Origin: MedAcidi-G1 sp000817085
GTDB lineage: Bacteria; Actinomycetota; Acidimicrobiia; Acidimicrobiales; MedAcidi-G1
Length of the DNA: 64,000 nucleotides
Assembly (NCBI GenBank): GCA_045568635.1
Contig: JBJLAO010000001.1
Coordinates: 186,001-250,000 of the forward strand
Direction of reading: 5' to 3'
Position numbers and translations under genes: made by a program. Below are positions 26,042-34,856 of the stretch, piece by piece; within the stretch, counting starts at the first letter, position 1; each line of letters opens with the position of its first letter. The notes under the pieces were generated by a model that saw nothing but the letters and a program-made list of their open reading frames with translations, did not search any database and was not told where the DNA came from.

Positions 26042-27019
26042 ATGGAACATGCACCCACAATTGATTTGAGCCCTGCATTTGGTGGATCTATATCAGACCG
26101 TGAAGAAGTCGCAATGCAAATCGATTCTGCCTGCAGATCTACAGGTTTTTTTGTAGCAGTAGGTCATGGAGTTGAAAAAACATTATTGGAAAATGTAATG
26201 AGTGCATCAAGAGAATTTTTTCATCTCCCCATTGCCGAAAAAATTAAGGTAGCTCCGCCTGGACCCAACCATTTTCGCGGTTATCTAGGCCTTGACACTA
26301 CCGCTCTTGCTTCAACTCTTGAGATAGAAACACCACCCGATTTATGTGAGTCATTCAATGTAAGTAGATTCGACGATCCACTAACGCGTTCAAAAGTTCA
26401 ACAACCTGGGGCAGAAGCGGTTTTCTGTGAAAATATGTGGCCAGAAAAACCCAACAATTTAAGAAAAGCGTACGAAGCGTATTTTGCCCAAATGGAGAAT
26501 CTTTGTTCCAAAATTTTAGAACTAATGACCATTGCCTTAGAGCTACCTGAGAACTGGTTTGATGACAAGTTCGAAGAGCCTACTTCTCTGCTGATGGCCA
26601 ACTGGTATCCACCTGTTGCCGGAGAAGTTCCTTCTGGTCAGCTGAGACGAGGAGAACACACCGACTATGGGGCATTCACAATTGTTGCCCCAGAACAAAT
26701 ACCGGGGTTACAAATTTCAGTAGACAACAAATGGGTAGATGTGGGACTTGTCGAAAATGGCTACGTCATAAATATCGGTGACCTTCTAGCCCGATGGACA
26801 AATGATAGATGGACTTCCACGCTTCACCGGGTAGTCCTTCCTGACGAGTCTCACTATCGCGAACGCGACAGGATCTCAATACCGTTTTTTTTCCAGCCGA
26901 CTTATACAGCTGAAATAGAGACTATTCCCACAACTCTGGAAGAAAACAATAAATCTTCTTACGACCCAGTTGTTTCCGGAGAATGGATTACAGCTAAATC
27001 GATGTCAATGCTTGAATAG
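26042..27019 (+). CDS. 2-oxoglutarate/Fe(II) oxygenase, isopenicillin N synthase-like
   Basis: A 325-residue non-haem iron enzyme. The N-terminal DIOX_N-like half (STGFFVAVGHGV near 33-44) is followed by a double-stranded beta helix with the facial triad His206-x-Asp208 and His262, and the co-substrate-binding Arg277-x-Ser279 (RIS). It probably hydroxylates or desaturates a small metabolite using 2-oxoglutarate; IPNS-like ring closure without it is possible. GGAGG lies 9 nt before the ATG. It ends the plus-strand operon. Confidence 0.87.
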   Translation: MEHAPTIDLSPAFGGSISDREEVAMQIDSACRSTGFFVAVGHGVEKTLLENVMSASREFFHLPIAEKIKVAPPGPNHFRGYLGLDTTALASTLEIETPPDLCESFNVSRFDDPLTRSKVQQPGAEAVFCENMWPEKPNNLRKAYEAYFAQMENLCSKILELMTIALELPENWFDDKFEEPTSLLMANWYPPVAGEVPSGQLRRGEHTDYGAFTIVAPEQIPGLQISVDNKWVDVGLVENGYVINIGDLLARWTNDRWTSTLHRVVLPDESHYRERDRISIPFFFQPTYTAEIETIPTTLEENNKSSYDPVVSGEWITAKSMSMLE

Positions 27020-27035
27020 AGTTTCAAAATTTAAT

Positions 27036-28046
27036 TCACTCATTAATTAGATTCAGTAACTGTCTTCTCCATTCAACAGTAGCTTTATCGGACTGAACAT
27101 TCACTAAAGCCGTCTTACCTAAAGGCATCACACCATTTAGTTTTTCCAACATCACGCGATCTTCTTCACCTATAGCACGATCAAATGAAATTACTTCTTC
27201 TGCCGGAATGCTAAAATCATCATTTCGCCAAATAACAAAAGTAAAATACGAAGAAGTCTCGTCAACCGGAGTAGATAAAAGAAGAATTACGTGTTCTAAA
27301 CCTGATTTATAAGTAATCGTACTTTTAACAGTTAGTGGCAAATTGAAACCACTGGTCATTGATCTCTCTACCGTCTCCTCATCTGATCCTGAAGTATTTT
27401 TAGCTTCTTCCGGGTTTGCGGCCAAAACCTCATACCTGTACCCAAAAAAATCATCGTCTAAAAATTCAAGAGTAATATTAGGCACTTTTGTTTCTTGCCC
27501 CGCACCAAAAGTCCCTGAATGAACATAAGGGAAATGGGTTATATCAAGAAAATTATCCACCATGCGGGTGGCTGCAACTTTCCATTTTTGCACCTCGGTA
27601 TTTATTCTTCTGAAAGAAGAATCAGATTCTTCTTTCAGATCAAAAAGTGGTTTATCTGGCTTTCCTATACAAAGCCAAATCAATCCATATTTTTCAATGA
27701 CGTCAAAAGTTTTCAGATGCGACCGCGAGGAAATGGGGACACCATCAGCCGAAGAAGGTATATTGACGCATTTTCCAGATTTACCAAAAGTCCAACCATG
27801 ATAGGGACACACAAGACAACCATTTTCTAGACTGCCATGAGATAGTGGTGCCTGACGATGGGGACATTTCTCTTTAGCAGCAATTAGATCCCCATCCGAG
27901 TCTCTCCAAATCACAAAATCTTCATTTAAAAGTTTTACCGAGATCGGATTCAGACCTAGATCATTGCCTAGGGCAACTACATACCAATAATTCTTTAGAG
28001 GTTGTTTATCAATAAATCTCTCTGAATCATTATGCGTTCTATCCAT
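27036..28046 (-). CDS. Rieske non-haem iron oxygenase, VanA/NdmA-like (third paralogue)
   Basis: A 336-residue paralogue of the tandem pair, clearly divergent (about half of residues shared by eye). The Rieske site is CPH (Cys61, His63) and CPYH (Cys80, His83). Iron ligands are probably His171 and His176 (DITHFPYVH), with the Asp in GEEDRVMLEKL. It is transcribed alone, divergently from the amidohydrolase at 28103, and faces the end of the IPNS-like gene 16 bp away. Confidence 0.87.
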   Translation of the reverse strand: MDRTHNDSERFIDKQPLKNYWYVVALGNDLGLNPISVKLLNEDFVIWRDSDGDLIAAKEKCPHRQAPLSHGSLENGCLVCPYHGWTFGKSGKCVNIPSSADGVPISSRSHLKTFDVIEKYGLIWLCIGKPDKPLFDLKEESDSSFRRINTEVQKWKVAATRMVDNFLDITHFPYVHSGTFGAGQETKVPNITLEFLDDDFFGYRYEVLAANPEEAKNTSGSDEETVERSMTSGFNLPLTVKSTITYKSGLEHVILLLSTPVDETSSYFTFVIWRNDDFSIPAEEVISFDRAIGEEDRVMLEKLNGVMPLGKTALVNVQSDKATVEWRRQLLNLINE

Positions 28047-28102
28047 AGGTCCTTCTCTTGTGATCTACCACAAAACCCTAATACAACATCTAGTGTGGTC
28101 AT
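28047..28102. promoter_or_regulatory. Divergent promoter region between Rieske paralogue 3 and amidohydrolase
   Basis: A 56-bp region serving two divergent genes. It contains a short inverted repeat, TTGTG-N6-CACAA (28058-28073), unlike the 17-bp operator found elsewhere in the island. No convincing -35/-10 pair stands out. A separate regulator, or weak constitutive expression, is possible. Confidence 0.35.
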
Positions 28103-29488
28103 GTGACAGAAAACAACTGCATGATCCTATATGGACACACAATTATCACCATGAATGAAGAACGTCAGATTTTGAAAGACGCTGCAGTAAAAATCGTGGA
28201 AGATCGAATAATAGAAATCGGCTCTAAAGAAGAACTTTTAGCCTCTAACCCCAAAGCTTCTGTTGTTGGCAGTGAAAACTTTATGCTTATACCCGGTTTA
28301 GTCAACTCGCATCAACACCTAACTGGTGACCGCTTGATTCAATCCTGCATTCCCAGTTCCATAGAAGACACTGAAGCCATTTTTGAATGGTCAGTACCTA
28401 TTCATTCTTCACACAACCCAGAGGATGATGAAATTTCAGCGACATTATCTTTAGCCGAAAGTGCTCGCTTTGGAATTACTTTTACGGTCGAAGCTGGAAC
28501 TGTAGCTTTCCCAGAAATGGTTTTAAAGGGTTTTGAAACTGTAGGAGTAGGTGGCGCAATCGGATCTTGGGGATGGGACATAGGTGATGGCCCATATGCA
28601 AATTCAACAAGTGGTGTGCTCGATAGACAATTACAAGTAATGGAACTGACTAAGAATCACCCTTCAGTCAAAGGCTGGGTAACTCTTGTGGGGCATGATC
28701 TAATGTCAGATGAGCTAATTCAAAAAGCCTCGAACCTAGCAAAAGATAATCTAACAAATTTAACTTTCCATCTATCTCCGCATGCTGGAGAAGTCTCTCA
28801 ATACTTAGAAAAAACTGGAATGAGACCCATTGATTACATTAGTAAACTTGGAGTGTTGGGTAGCCATGTTCTCATTGGGCATGCAGTTCACATCAATGAC
28901 TCAGAATTGAAGACTCTTATACGTAGCAAAACTGCTATTGCATCATGCCCATGGGCTTACCTGAAACTAGGTCAAGGCATTACAAAGTTTGGTAGGCACC
29001 CTGAATTCTTATCCAAAGGTGGACGACTTTCTCTCGGCTGTGACACAGAAAATGCAGGAGACAATAAAGACCTTTTGTTAACTGCCAGACTGTTTTCTGG
29101 TTTGATGCAGGAAGCCAAACTGAAACTCGATAAACCAGCATCGCATTATGCCCTTGAACTTATAACAATCGGCGGTGCTGAAGCCTTGGGTCTTAAAGAG
29201 GAAATAGGATCTATAGAAATTGGCAAACGAGCCGACGTGGTTTTAATAGATACAAGCGGTCCCTCTTGGCAACCCTTAGCCCCTGACCCTGTGATGCAAC
29301 TAATATGGGGGGCTAATTCGTCAGATATAGATTCCGTAGTGGCGAGAGGAAAAATAATTGTGGAAAATAAAAAATGTATCACTTTGGACGAATTAGCTCT
29401 TGCTAATGAAGCTAAAGCTAGACAGAAAAATCTCCTCAAATCAGCCGGACTTGAACCTAGTTCCTACTGGCCTATAACCACCTACTAG
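28103..29488 (+). CDS. Amidohydrolase, TRZ/ATZ-type
   Basis: A 461-residue metal-dependent hydrolase of the guanine deaminase/AtzA group: beta-sandwich ends and a TIM barrel. Metal ligands appear as HxH in NSHQHL, His in FHLSPHAGE, His in IGHAVH and Asp in LGCDTE. Family members deaminate or dechlorinate N-heterocycles, so the substrate may be a heterocyclic amine. The start is a GTG at 28103 or an ATG at 28121 (MILYGHTIITMN); neither has a good RBS. It is paralogous to the minus-strand amidohydrolase at 31312. Confidence 0.85.
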   Translation: MTENNCMILYGHTIITMNEERQILKDAAVKIVEDRIIEIGSKEELLASNPKASVVGSENFMLIPGLVNSHQHLTGDRLIQSCIPSSIEDTEAIFEWSVPIHSSHNPEDDEISATLSLAESARFGITFTVEAGTVAFPEMVLKGFETVGVGGAIGSWGWDIGDGPYANSTSGVLDRQLQVMELTKNHPSVKGWVTLVGHDLMSDELIQKASNLAKDNLTNLTFHLSPHAGEVSQYLEKTGMRPIDYISKLGVLGSHVLIGHAVHINDSELKTLIRSKTAIASCPWAYLKLGQGITKFGRHPEFLSKGGRLSLGCDTENAGDNKDLLLTARLFSGLMQEAKLKLDKPASHYALELITIGGAEALGLKEEIGSIEIGKRADVVLIDTSGPSWQPLAPDPVMQLIWGANSSDIDSVVARGKIIVENKKCITLDELALANEAKARQKNLLKSAGLEPSSYWPITTY

Positions 29489-29531
29489 TCCTCCTATTTT
29501 TAAAGAAAATAAAATTTCTAATACTAAGAAA

Positions 29532-30269
29532 TCACCCGTAGAGGCCGACTAGCTTGCCAGAAAGGCCTAAAGCAGCAATAACCATTACCCATCTCACTAC
29601 TCGTTCCCCACCTTCCACCGTCCACTTAGCACCTATCCAACCGCCTAGAGTTAGCCCTGCAGCAAGAACAAGAGCAGGACCCCAAGAAATTTTGCCAGAA
29701 AAAATAAATACAGGCAATGCGACAACTGTTACAAAAGCATTGATCATTACTTTGATACTATTTGCCGTCACAAGATCAAAACCAGAACGCGAAAGGGCTA
29801 AAACTATTACCAGTCCTACACCAGCTTGAATAGCCCCACCATAAACTCCAACTACAAAAAATATTAGAATCATAGTAGATCTTCCCCAAGAAGATTTGCT
29901 TTCCTTAGGCGTAGGCGGCATGAGTGTCAAAATCACTATTGGTATAACCAGAAAAGCAAATAGGCGCTCGAATTGATCATCACCTAGTTTGTTGATTAAA
30001 AGAGAACCAGCTAAAGAACCAAACAATACTGGCAAAAAAATAATTCTGGCATCACGAAAACCTGAAACCCCTAAACGACGAAAAGAGAGAACAGCGGCTA
30101 AACAAGCTGGTAAAATTCCCACCCTATTTGAACCATTGGCATATGTTCCGGGTACTCCTGCAAACACTAATAAAGGAACAGTTATAGTCGACCCGCCCCC
30201 CGCCATTGTGTTAATCACACCTGCTGCTAATCCCCCAAAAGCGAGTAAAAGCACTTCGCTTAAAGCCAT
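29532..30269 (-). CDS. TauE/SafE family membrane transporter
   Basis: A 245-residue protein with about eight hydrophobic segments and the duplicated TauE/SafE pattern: GGLAAGVINTMAGGGSTITVPLL at the N-terminus and GVYGGAIQAGVGL in the second half. Members export sulfite, sulfoacetate and other organic anions. Its place as the last gene of the ABC transporter operon suggests export of an anion released during catabolism. It overlaps the LLM gene by 1 bp. Confidence 0.87.
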   Translation of the reverse strand: MALSEVLLLAFGGLAAGVINTMAGGGSTITVPLLVFAGVPGTYANGSNRVGILPACLAAVLSFRRLGVSGFRDARIIFLPVLFGSLAGSLLINKLGDDQFERLFAFLVIPIVILTLMPPTPKESKSSWGRSTMILIFFVVGVYGGAIQAGVGLVIVLALSRSGFDLVTANSIKVMINAFVTVVALPVFIFSGKISWGPALVLAAGLTLGGWIGAKWTVEGGERVVRWVMVIAALGLSGKLVGLYG

Positions 30270-31315
30270 TATTTTCTTCGGACAATTCTTAAAGCTTCAG
30301 AAGCACCCTTTATAGTTTCTTCGAGACCTTCAGCCATCGTATTATCGGAACGGCGTACAGATGCCAAGTTGCAACTAACTTGTGTGAAACCTAAATTCAA
30401 TATTTCCTTTAGTTGTTCCGCAGCTTCTTTAGGTGTTCCAACAATCGCAAAAGACCTTACTAAGTCATAGTCAACAAGAGACTCAAGTTCGGGGTCATCA
30501 AAACGATCATGGTCAAAGTACCATCCACTTGACCTTTCCAGAGCAGCAATTATTTTTTCTTTACGTAAGTCATCTATTGGAGGTCCATGCTCTCCAGCAA
30601 TATCTAAATAGTGGGCTGCATAACGTTTAAGACTGGAGATCGCCGCTTTACTATCATTGCTGATACAGAGCGTTACCCGAGGAGCAACCTCTATCTCTTC
30701 AGGGTTCCTGCCAACTCGCTCAGCACCTTCAGCTAGCCATCCTTTATAGCGCTCAACCGTAGACTCCGTAAAATTTCGAGCTCCCACCAAAGCTATATCC
30801 GCTATTTCTCCTGCTAAACGCATTACTTGCGGACTTCTAGTCCCAATAGCAATAGGAATATAAGAAGAAGAAGGTCTTGCCAGACGAGCTCCATCTAGGC
30901 GGACTGTTACACCTTGACTTGTAACCTTTTCACCTGTCAATAGATTACGTATGGCCTCAATAGTCTCTCTTAGTTTAAGTACTGGTTTTTCTGGACTAAT
31001 ACCAATTTCTTCTAAGCCTGCTCCTATACCAATACCGCAAAAAGCACGTCCATTTGAAACATCATTTAAGGTGGCTAAAGAAGCTGCATGAACACTCGGA
31101 TGTCTTGTATAGGGATTAGTCACCATGGAACCAATCATTATTTTTTCAGTTGCCTGAGCAGCCAAAACTTGAAGTTGGTAGGCATCTGGCCAAAGCACAA
31201 CATCCGAAACACCTAAACGATCAAACCCAGCTACTTCCACTTCTTTAGCAAGTCGACAAAAATCCACAGTTCCCATACCCGGGGTTATTTCCGCCTCAAA
31301 AATAAACGGACTCAC
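30269..31315 (-). CDS. LLM-class oxidoreductase (probably F420-dependent)
   Basis: A 348-residue TIM-barrel protein of the luciferase-like/F420-dependent group related to methylene-tetrahydromethanopterin reductase (MGSMVTNPYTRHPSVHAASLATL and GRAFCGIGIGAG segments). Either F420 or FMN could be the cofactor; actinobacterial members with this layout usually favour F420. Typical roles are hydride transfer to heterocycles or monooxygenation. It overlaps the amidohydrolase gene by 4 bp. Confidence 0.85.
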   Translation of the reverse strand: MSPFIFEAEITPGMGTVDFCRLAKEVEVAGFDRLGVSDVVLWPDAYQLQVLAAQATEKIMIGSMVTNPYTRHPSVHAASLATLNDVSNGRAFCGIGIGAGLEEIGISPEKPVLKLRETIEAIRNLLTGEKVTSQGVTVRLDGARLARPSSSYIPIAIGTRSPQVMRLAGEIADIALVGARNFTESTVERYKGWLAEGAERVGRNPEEIEVAPRVTLCISNDSKAAISSLKRYAAHYLDIAGEHGPPIDDLRKEKIIAALERSSGWYFDHDRFDDPELESLVDYDLVRSFAIVGTPKEAAEQLKEILNLGFTQVSCNLASVRRSDNTMAEGLEETIKGASEALRIVRRK

Positions 31316-32700
31316 AACATCGGATACTTTGCTTTATCCGGAAGGCCAGATCTTTCAACAATTCTTTCCCCTGCTTCCTGGCACAGTGAATAGAAACGTT
31401 CTTCATCGAATGCGGTGATACGTCCATCTTCCACTACTTTGCGTCCGTCTACCAAAACTGTATGTACACCTCTACCATCTGCTGACCAAACAAGTTGATT
31501 CATGACATTTAACAATGGTCGCCATTCTGGTCTATCTGTATCATGCAGAACCACATCAGCTTTTTTACCAATCTCAATTGAACCAATTTCCTCTTCCATC
31601 TGCATTGCACGAGCTCCACCCAAAGTTGCCATTTCGTAGGCCATCTCTGCGGGGAACATCTGAGGATCTTGTCTAGCATCTTTAAAAATGCCTGCCACCA
31701 AATAAGTTGCACGCATTAAATCCGAATAGTTTGAAGCGTTATTACCGTCAGTTCCTATGGCTACGTTAATTCCAGACATCATCATTTCAGGCATTTTCCC
31801 TATTTGGGTGACTCCATAAGCAACTTTTAAGGCTGTAGTCGGACAATGAGCTACATGCACTCCCGAGTCAGCCAAAACTTTCAATTCTTGATCATCCACA
31901 TGAACGACATGAGTCATGACTACGTCCTTATCTAAAACTCCGATTTCTTGTAAGTGAATCATTGGTCTATGCCCAAATTCCTCTACAAATGATTCTGGAT
32001 CGAGTTTTGCAGGTGACATGTGGAAACTCATGCCAGTTCCAAACTCTGTTGCCAGTTCACGCGCTGCTTTCCAAAGTGGATCCGAACACGTGTTATGCCC
32101 TACTAGAATCGACCATGCGGCAAGCCTTCCATTAGCAATATTTTTATAGGTGTCTAACTGGGTGTGTAAAAACTCGATAGCTTCATCAGTGTTTTGTTTG
32201 TAAACCTCAGGTTCAGGTGGTAAATCCCAAGCCCAACGACCGAGTCTTCCTCTAATTCCAACTTCTTCAAGACCTTCAAAAATTTCTTCAAGGAACCGAC
32301 ACGTTCCAGCTTCTAGAAAAGTTGTTGTTCCTGACTTCAACATCTCGACTGCTGCGAGTTGGCCTGAAAGCTTTTCCTCTTCCGCTGTGTAAACGGAATA
32401 AAGAGGGCATAGCCATTCAAAAACATTTTGCGCGAAATCTATATCATCGGGTACATACCCTCGGGTTAAAGGTTCTCCCGTAATATGAATATGAGAATTA
32501 ACCATTCCAGGTGTTAGAACAAAGCGAGAGCCGCCTAAAACTTCTTTAGGTTCATAAAGAGCTTCAATCCTGTCAGTCTTACCTACATCTAAAATTATGC
32601 CATTGTTGACCGCTATGGCTCCATTGTGGATCACATCGCGTGTTTCATTCATAGTGACTACTTGCCAAGCCTTCACTAAGTAATCAATTTTTTCTTTCAT
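31312..32700 (-). CDS. Amidohydrolase, TRZ/ATZ-type (second paralogue)
   Basis: A 462-residue paralogue of the 28103 gene. Metal ligands: HxH in NSHIHITGE, His in FHMSP, His in THVVH and Asp in GTDGNN. The segment FHMSPAKLD lacks the second His and the Glu seen in its paralogue (FHLSPHAGE), so its chemistry may differ from classical deaminases. It lies in the ABC transporter operon between the methyltransferase-like gene (22-bp gap) and the LLM gene. Confidence 0.86.
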   Translation of the reverse strand: MKEKIDYLVKAWQVVTMNETRDVIHNGAIAVNNGIILDVGKTDRIEALYEPKEVLGGSRFVLTPGMVNSHIHITGEPLTRGYVPDDIDFAQNVFEWLCPLYSVYTAEEEKLSGQLAAVEMLKSGTTTFLEAGTCRFLEEIFEGLEEVGIRGRLGRWAWDLPPEPEVYKQNTDEAIEFLHTQLDTYKNIANGRLAAWSILVGHNTCSDPLWKAARELATEFGTGMSFHMSPAKLDPESFVEEFGHRPMIHLQEIGVLDKDVVMTHVVHVDDQELKVLADSGVHVAHCPTTALKVAYGVTQIGKMPEMMMSGINVAIGTDGNNASNYSDLMRATYLVAGIFKDARQDPQMFPAEMAYEMATLGGARAMQMEEEIGSIEIGKKADVVLHDTDRPEWRPLLNVMNQLVWSADGRGVHTVLVDGRKVVEDGRITAFDEERFYSLCQEAGERIVERSGLPDKAKYPML

Positions 32701-32722
32701 ATTTGACCCCTTATTTTTTATT

Positions 32723-33799
32723 TTAATTAAACGGTTTAACCGCTACATAAACGAATTGAAAACCAATAGGTTCGACCAGCCTCAAAGACTCAAAACCACT
32801 TTCTCTTAGCCATAACGACACTTGTTCGTTAGATATTTGAAAACCATTTATCGTGCTGGCCATCATTGTCATACCCATCAAAACTCCGTGTGGATTAAAT
32901 TTTCTCTCCAGGTCAATAAAATAATCTGCAACTAATATTCGACCACCAGGTTTTAAAGCTAAAAAGGCTCTATCTATAAGATTTGCAGCACCTTCTTCCC
33001 CTTCAGTCCTGCATACATGACCTAAAACAACCAAGTCATAACTGTTCGATTCAATTTCAATATCCTGAAAATTTCCAGGACGGAACTCGCATCTATCGAA
33101 AACTTCATGTTCAACAGTTTTACGCTTGGCCACTTCCAAAACCTCCGCGAAATCATTGACAACTGAAGTCGCTTCAGGACACGCTGATAGAAAAGCAATC
33201 GACCAAGGAGCGCCGCCTGCGCCCAAATCAAGAACCTTTAAATCGGGGGACGCACTATATCTAATTTTTAGATCTGATCGAATAGCTGTCCTTAACATCG
33301 TCGTAAATGTTCCTTCAACTAAAGGTATGTAAAAGGAAGCTGGATCGTTATCGATTGGGTCGCCGGGTTTTCCATTTTTAATGGTTTCCGCCAAACTTAA
33401 CCAATTATTGTGCGGACCGGGAGCTACAGGAACTAGATCTGACATAGATGCCGCCCCATCACTGGTCAAATAGCGCTCAGCTGTATCATTAAGTTCATAA
33501 ATATTTACAAACTGATCTAAGAGACCGAGTGCTACCAAAGAGTCAAGAAGCGATTGAAGATGCGGCTCTGAAACATCAAGTTTTCTTGCCAAAATATCTA
33601 CTCCCACTGGTCCGGTAGATTCGAGAGTGTCAAAAACATTTAGCTCTAATGCTGCAAGCAAAATGTAATACGAACCCAATCCTTCAATAACGCTCCAAAC
33701 CGGTGCGGCAGGTGGAGGTTTGTAATCAGTCCAAGGGCGCCCTTTATGGGCCATTGTATGTGTTTTTTTAAGTTCTGGATAAGGAGTGTCTGAGGCCAT
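32723..33799 (-). CDS. SAM-dependent methyltransferase, O-methyltransferase family 2-like
   Basis: A 358-residue protein with an N-terminal winged-helix dimerisation domain (about 35-110) and a Rossmann methyltransferase domain with the SAM motif VLDLGAGGAPWSIAF (about 190-204), a LVVLGHVCR strand and a RILVADYF motif. Such enzymes methylate hydroxyl groups of small molecules. Its placement among demethylase-like oxygenases is notable. It lies 3 bp after the MDR gene. Confidence 0.82.
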   Translation of the reverse strand: MASDTPYPELKKTHTMAHKGRPWTDYKPPPAAPVWSVIEGLGSYYILLAALELNVFDTLESTGPVGVDILARKLDVSEPHLQSLLDSLVALGLLDQFVNIYELNDTAERYLTSDGAASMSDLVPVAPGPHNNWLSLAETIKNGKPGDPIDNDPASFYIPLVEGTFTTMLRTAIRSDLKIRYSASPDLKVLDLGAGGAPWSIAFLSACPEATSVVNDFAEVLEVAKRKTVEHEVFDRCEFRPGNFQDIEIESNSYDLVVLGHVCRTEGEEGAANLIDRAFLALKPGGRILVADYFIDLERKFNPHGVLMGMTMMASTINGFQISNEQVSLWLRESGFESLRLVEPIGFQFVYVAVKPFN

Positions 33800-33802
33800 G
33801 GT

Positions 33803-34837
33803 TTAGGGAGTTAAAATAATTTTTCCAAAAAAGTCACCGCTAAGCATTTTCTCTTGTGCTTCTCCTGCGGCCTCCAATGGGTATGTTGAATCAATCTCAA
33901 CTTGGTAGTCACCTGAACAAAATTCTTCCCAAACAGGACCAAACTCACTAGGTTCATAGGGATCAGAACCAATTATGGAAATTCCTGAATGAAATAAATA
34001 ACCTAGAGAAGGAATCGTAGCCTCGTCTCCTGATGCATTGCCGCAATTCACTAGTCTGCCATGCACCCCAATAGCGAAAAGAGAAGCTCCGAATAAGGCA
34101 GTACCTACACAATCCATAACCATGTCTACGCCAGCACCTTGAGTAAGTCCTCGGGCCCATTCAGCCAACTCACCTTCTCTGTTGTTCATTGCATTAGAAG
34201 CTCCAAGTTCTAAAGCCTTGTCGCATTTTTCATCTGATCCTGCTGTAGCAAACACAGTCGCTCCAGCATTTTTGGCTAACTGTATAGCTGCTACACCCAC
34301 TCCAGATCCTGCAGCATGAATAATTACTGTTTCACCCTCTTGAAGCTTTCCAGTTTCAAATAGTGCATGATGAGCGGTTAAATAACAAGTCGGGAAAGTA
34401 GCGGCGTCTTCAAAGCTGATTTGATCAGGAATTTTGTACACGTGGGAAGACGGCGCTAAACATTTCTCTGCATATCCACCATCTACATTTGCTCCTATAA
34501 TTCCTAGGTCGCCAAATAGGTCACCTCTACCTTGTAGCAACGAGTTTTCTGATACTCCTGCGAGTGAAGGGTCTACTACTACACGATCACCAATTTTCAG
34601 ATTGGACACTTCCGAACCTATTTCTGCCACAGTGCCTGCTACATCCATCCCAGCGATATGTGGATATACAAAACCTGGCATCTGAAACCAGCCATTTCGT
34701 TGCAATACATCTAGTCGATTTAAAGATGTTGCAGCAACTTCGACTACAACATCGCCTCTTTCAGGAACTGGATCGTCTACTTCCTGATATTTGAGGACTT
34801 CAATACCACCAGGTTCTGTATAAAATACTGCCTTCAC
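33803..34837 (-). CDS. Zinc-type alcohol dehydrogenase/quinone reductase-like (MDR) oxidoreductase
   Basis: A 344-residue medium-chain dehydrogenase/reductase. The GroES-like half (PHIAGMDVAGTVAEIGSEV) is followed by the NADP-binding fold with GSGVGVAAIQLAKNAGA. The catalytic zinc ligands of true alcohol dehydrogenases are not evident, so a quinone-oxidoreductase or enoyl-reductase-like role is more likely. It follows the second permease by 19 bp in the operon. Confidence 0.85.
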   Translation of the reverse strand: MKAVFYTEPGGIEVLKYQEVDDPVPERGDVVVEVAATSLNRLDVLQRNGWFQMPGFVYPHIAGMDVAGTVAEIGSEVSNLKIGDRVVVDPSLAGVSENSLLQGRGDLFGDLGIIGANVDGGYAEKCLAPSSHVYKIPDQISFEDAATFPTCYLTAHHALFETGKLQEGETVIIHAAGSGVGVAAIQLAKNAGATVFATAGSDEKCDKALELGASNAMNNREGELAEWARGLTQGAGVDMVMDCVGTALFGASLFAIGVHGRLVNCGNASGDEATIPSLGYLFHSGISIIGSDPYEPSEFGPVWEEFCSGDYQVEIDSTYPLEAAGEAQEKMLSGDFFGKIILTP

Positions 34838-34856
34838 CCAACAACCTCCTGTTTCA

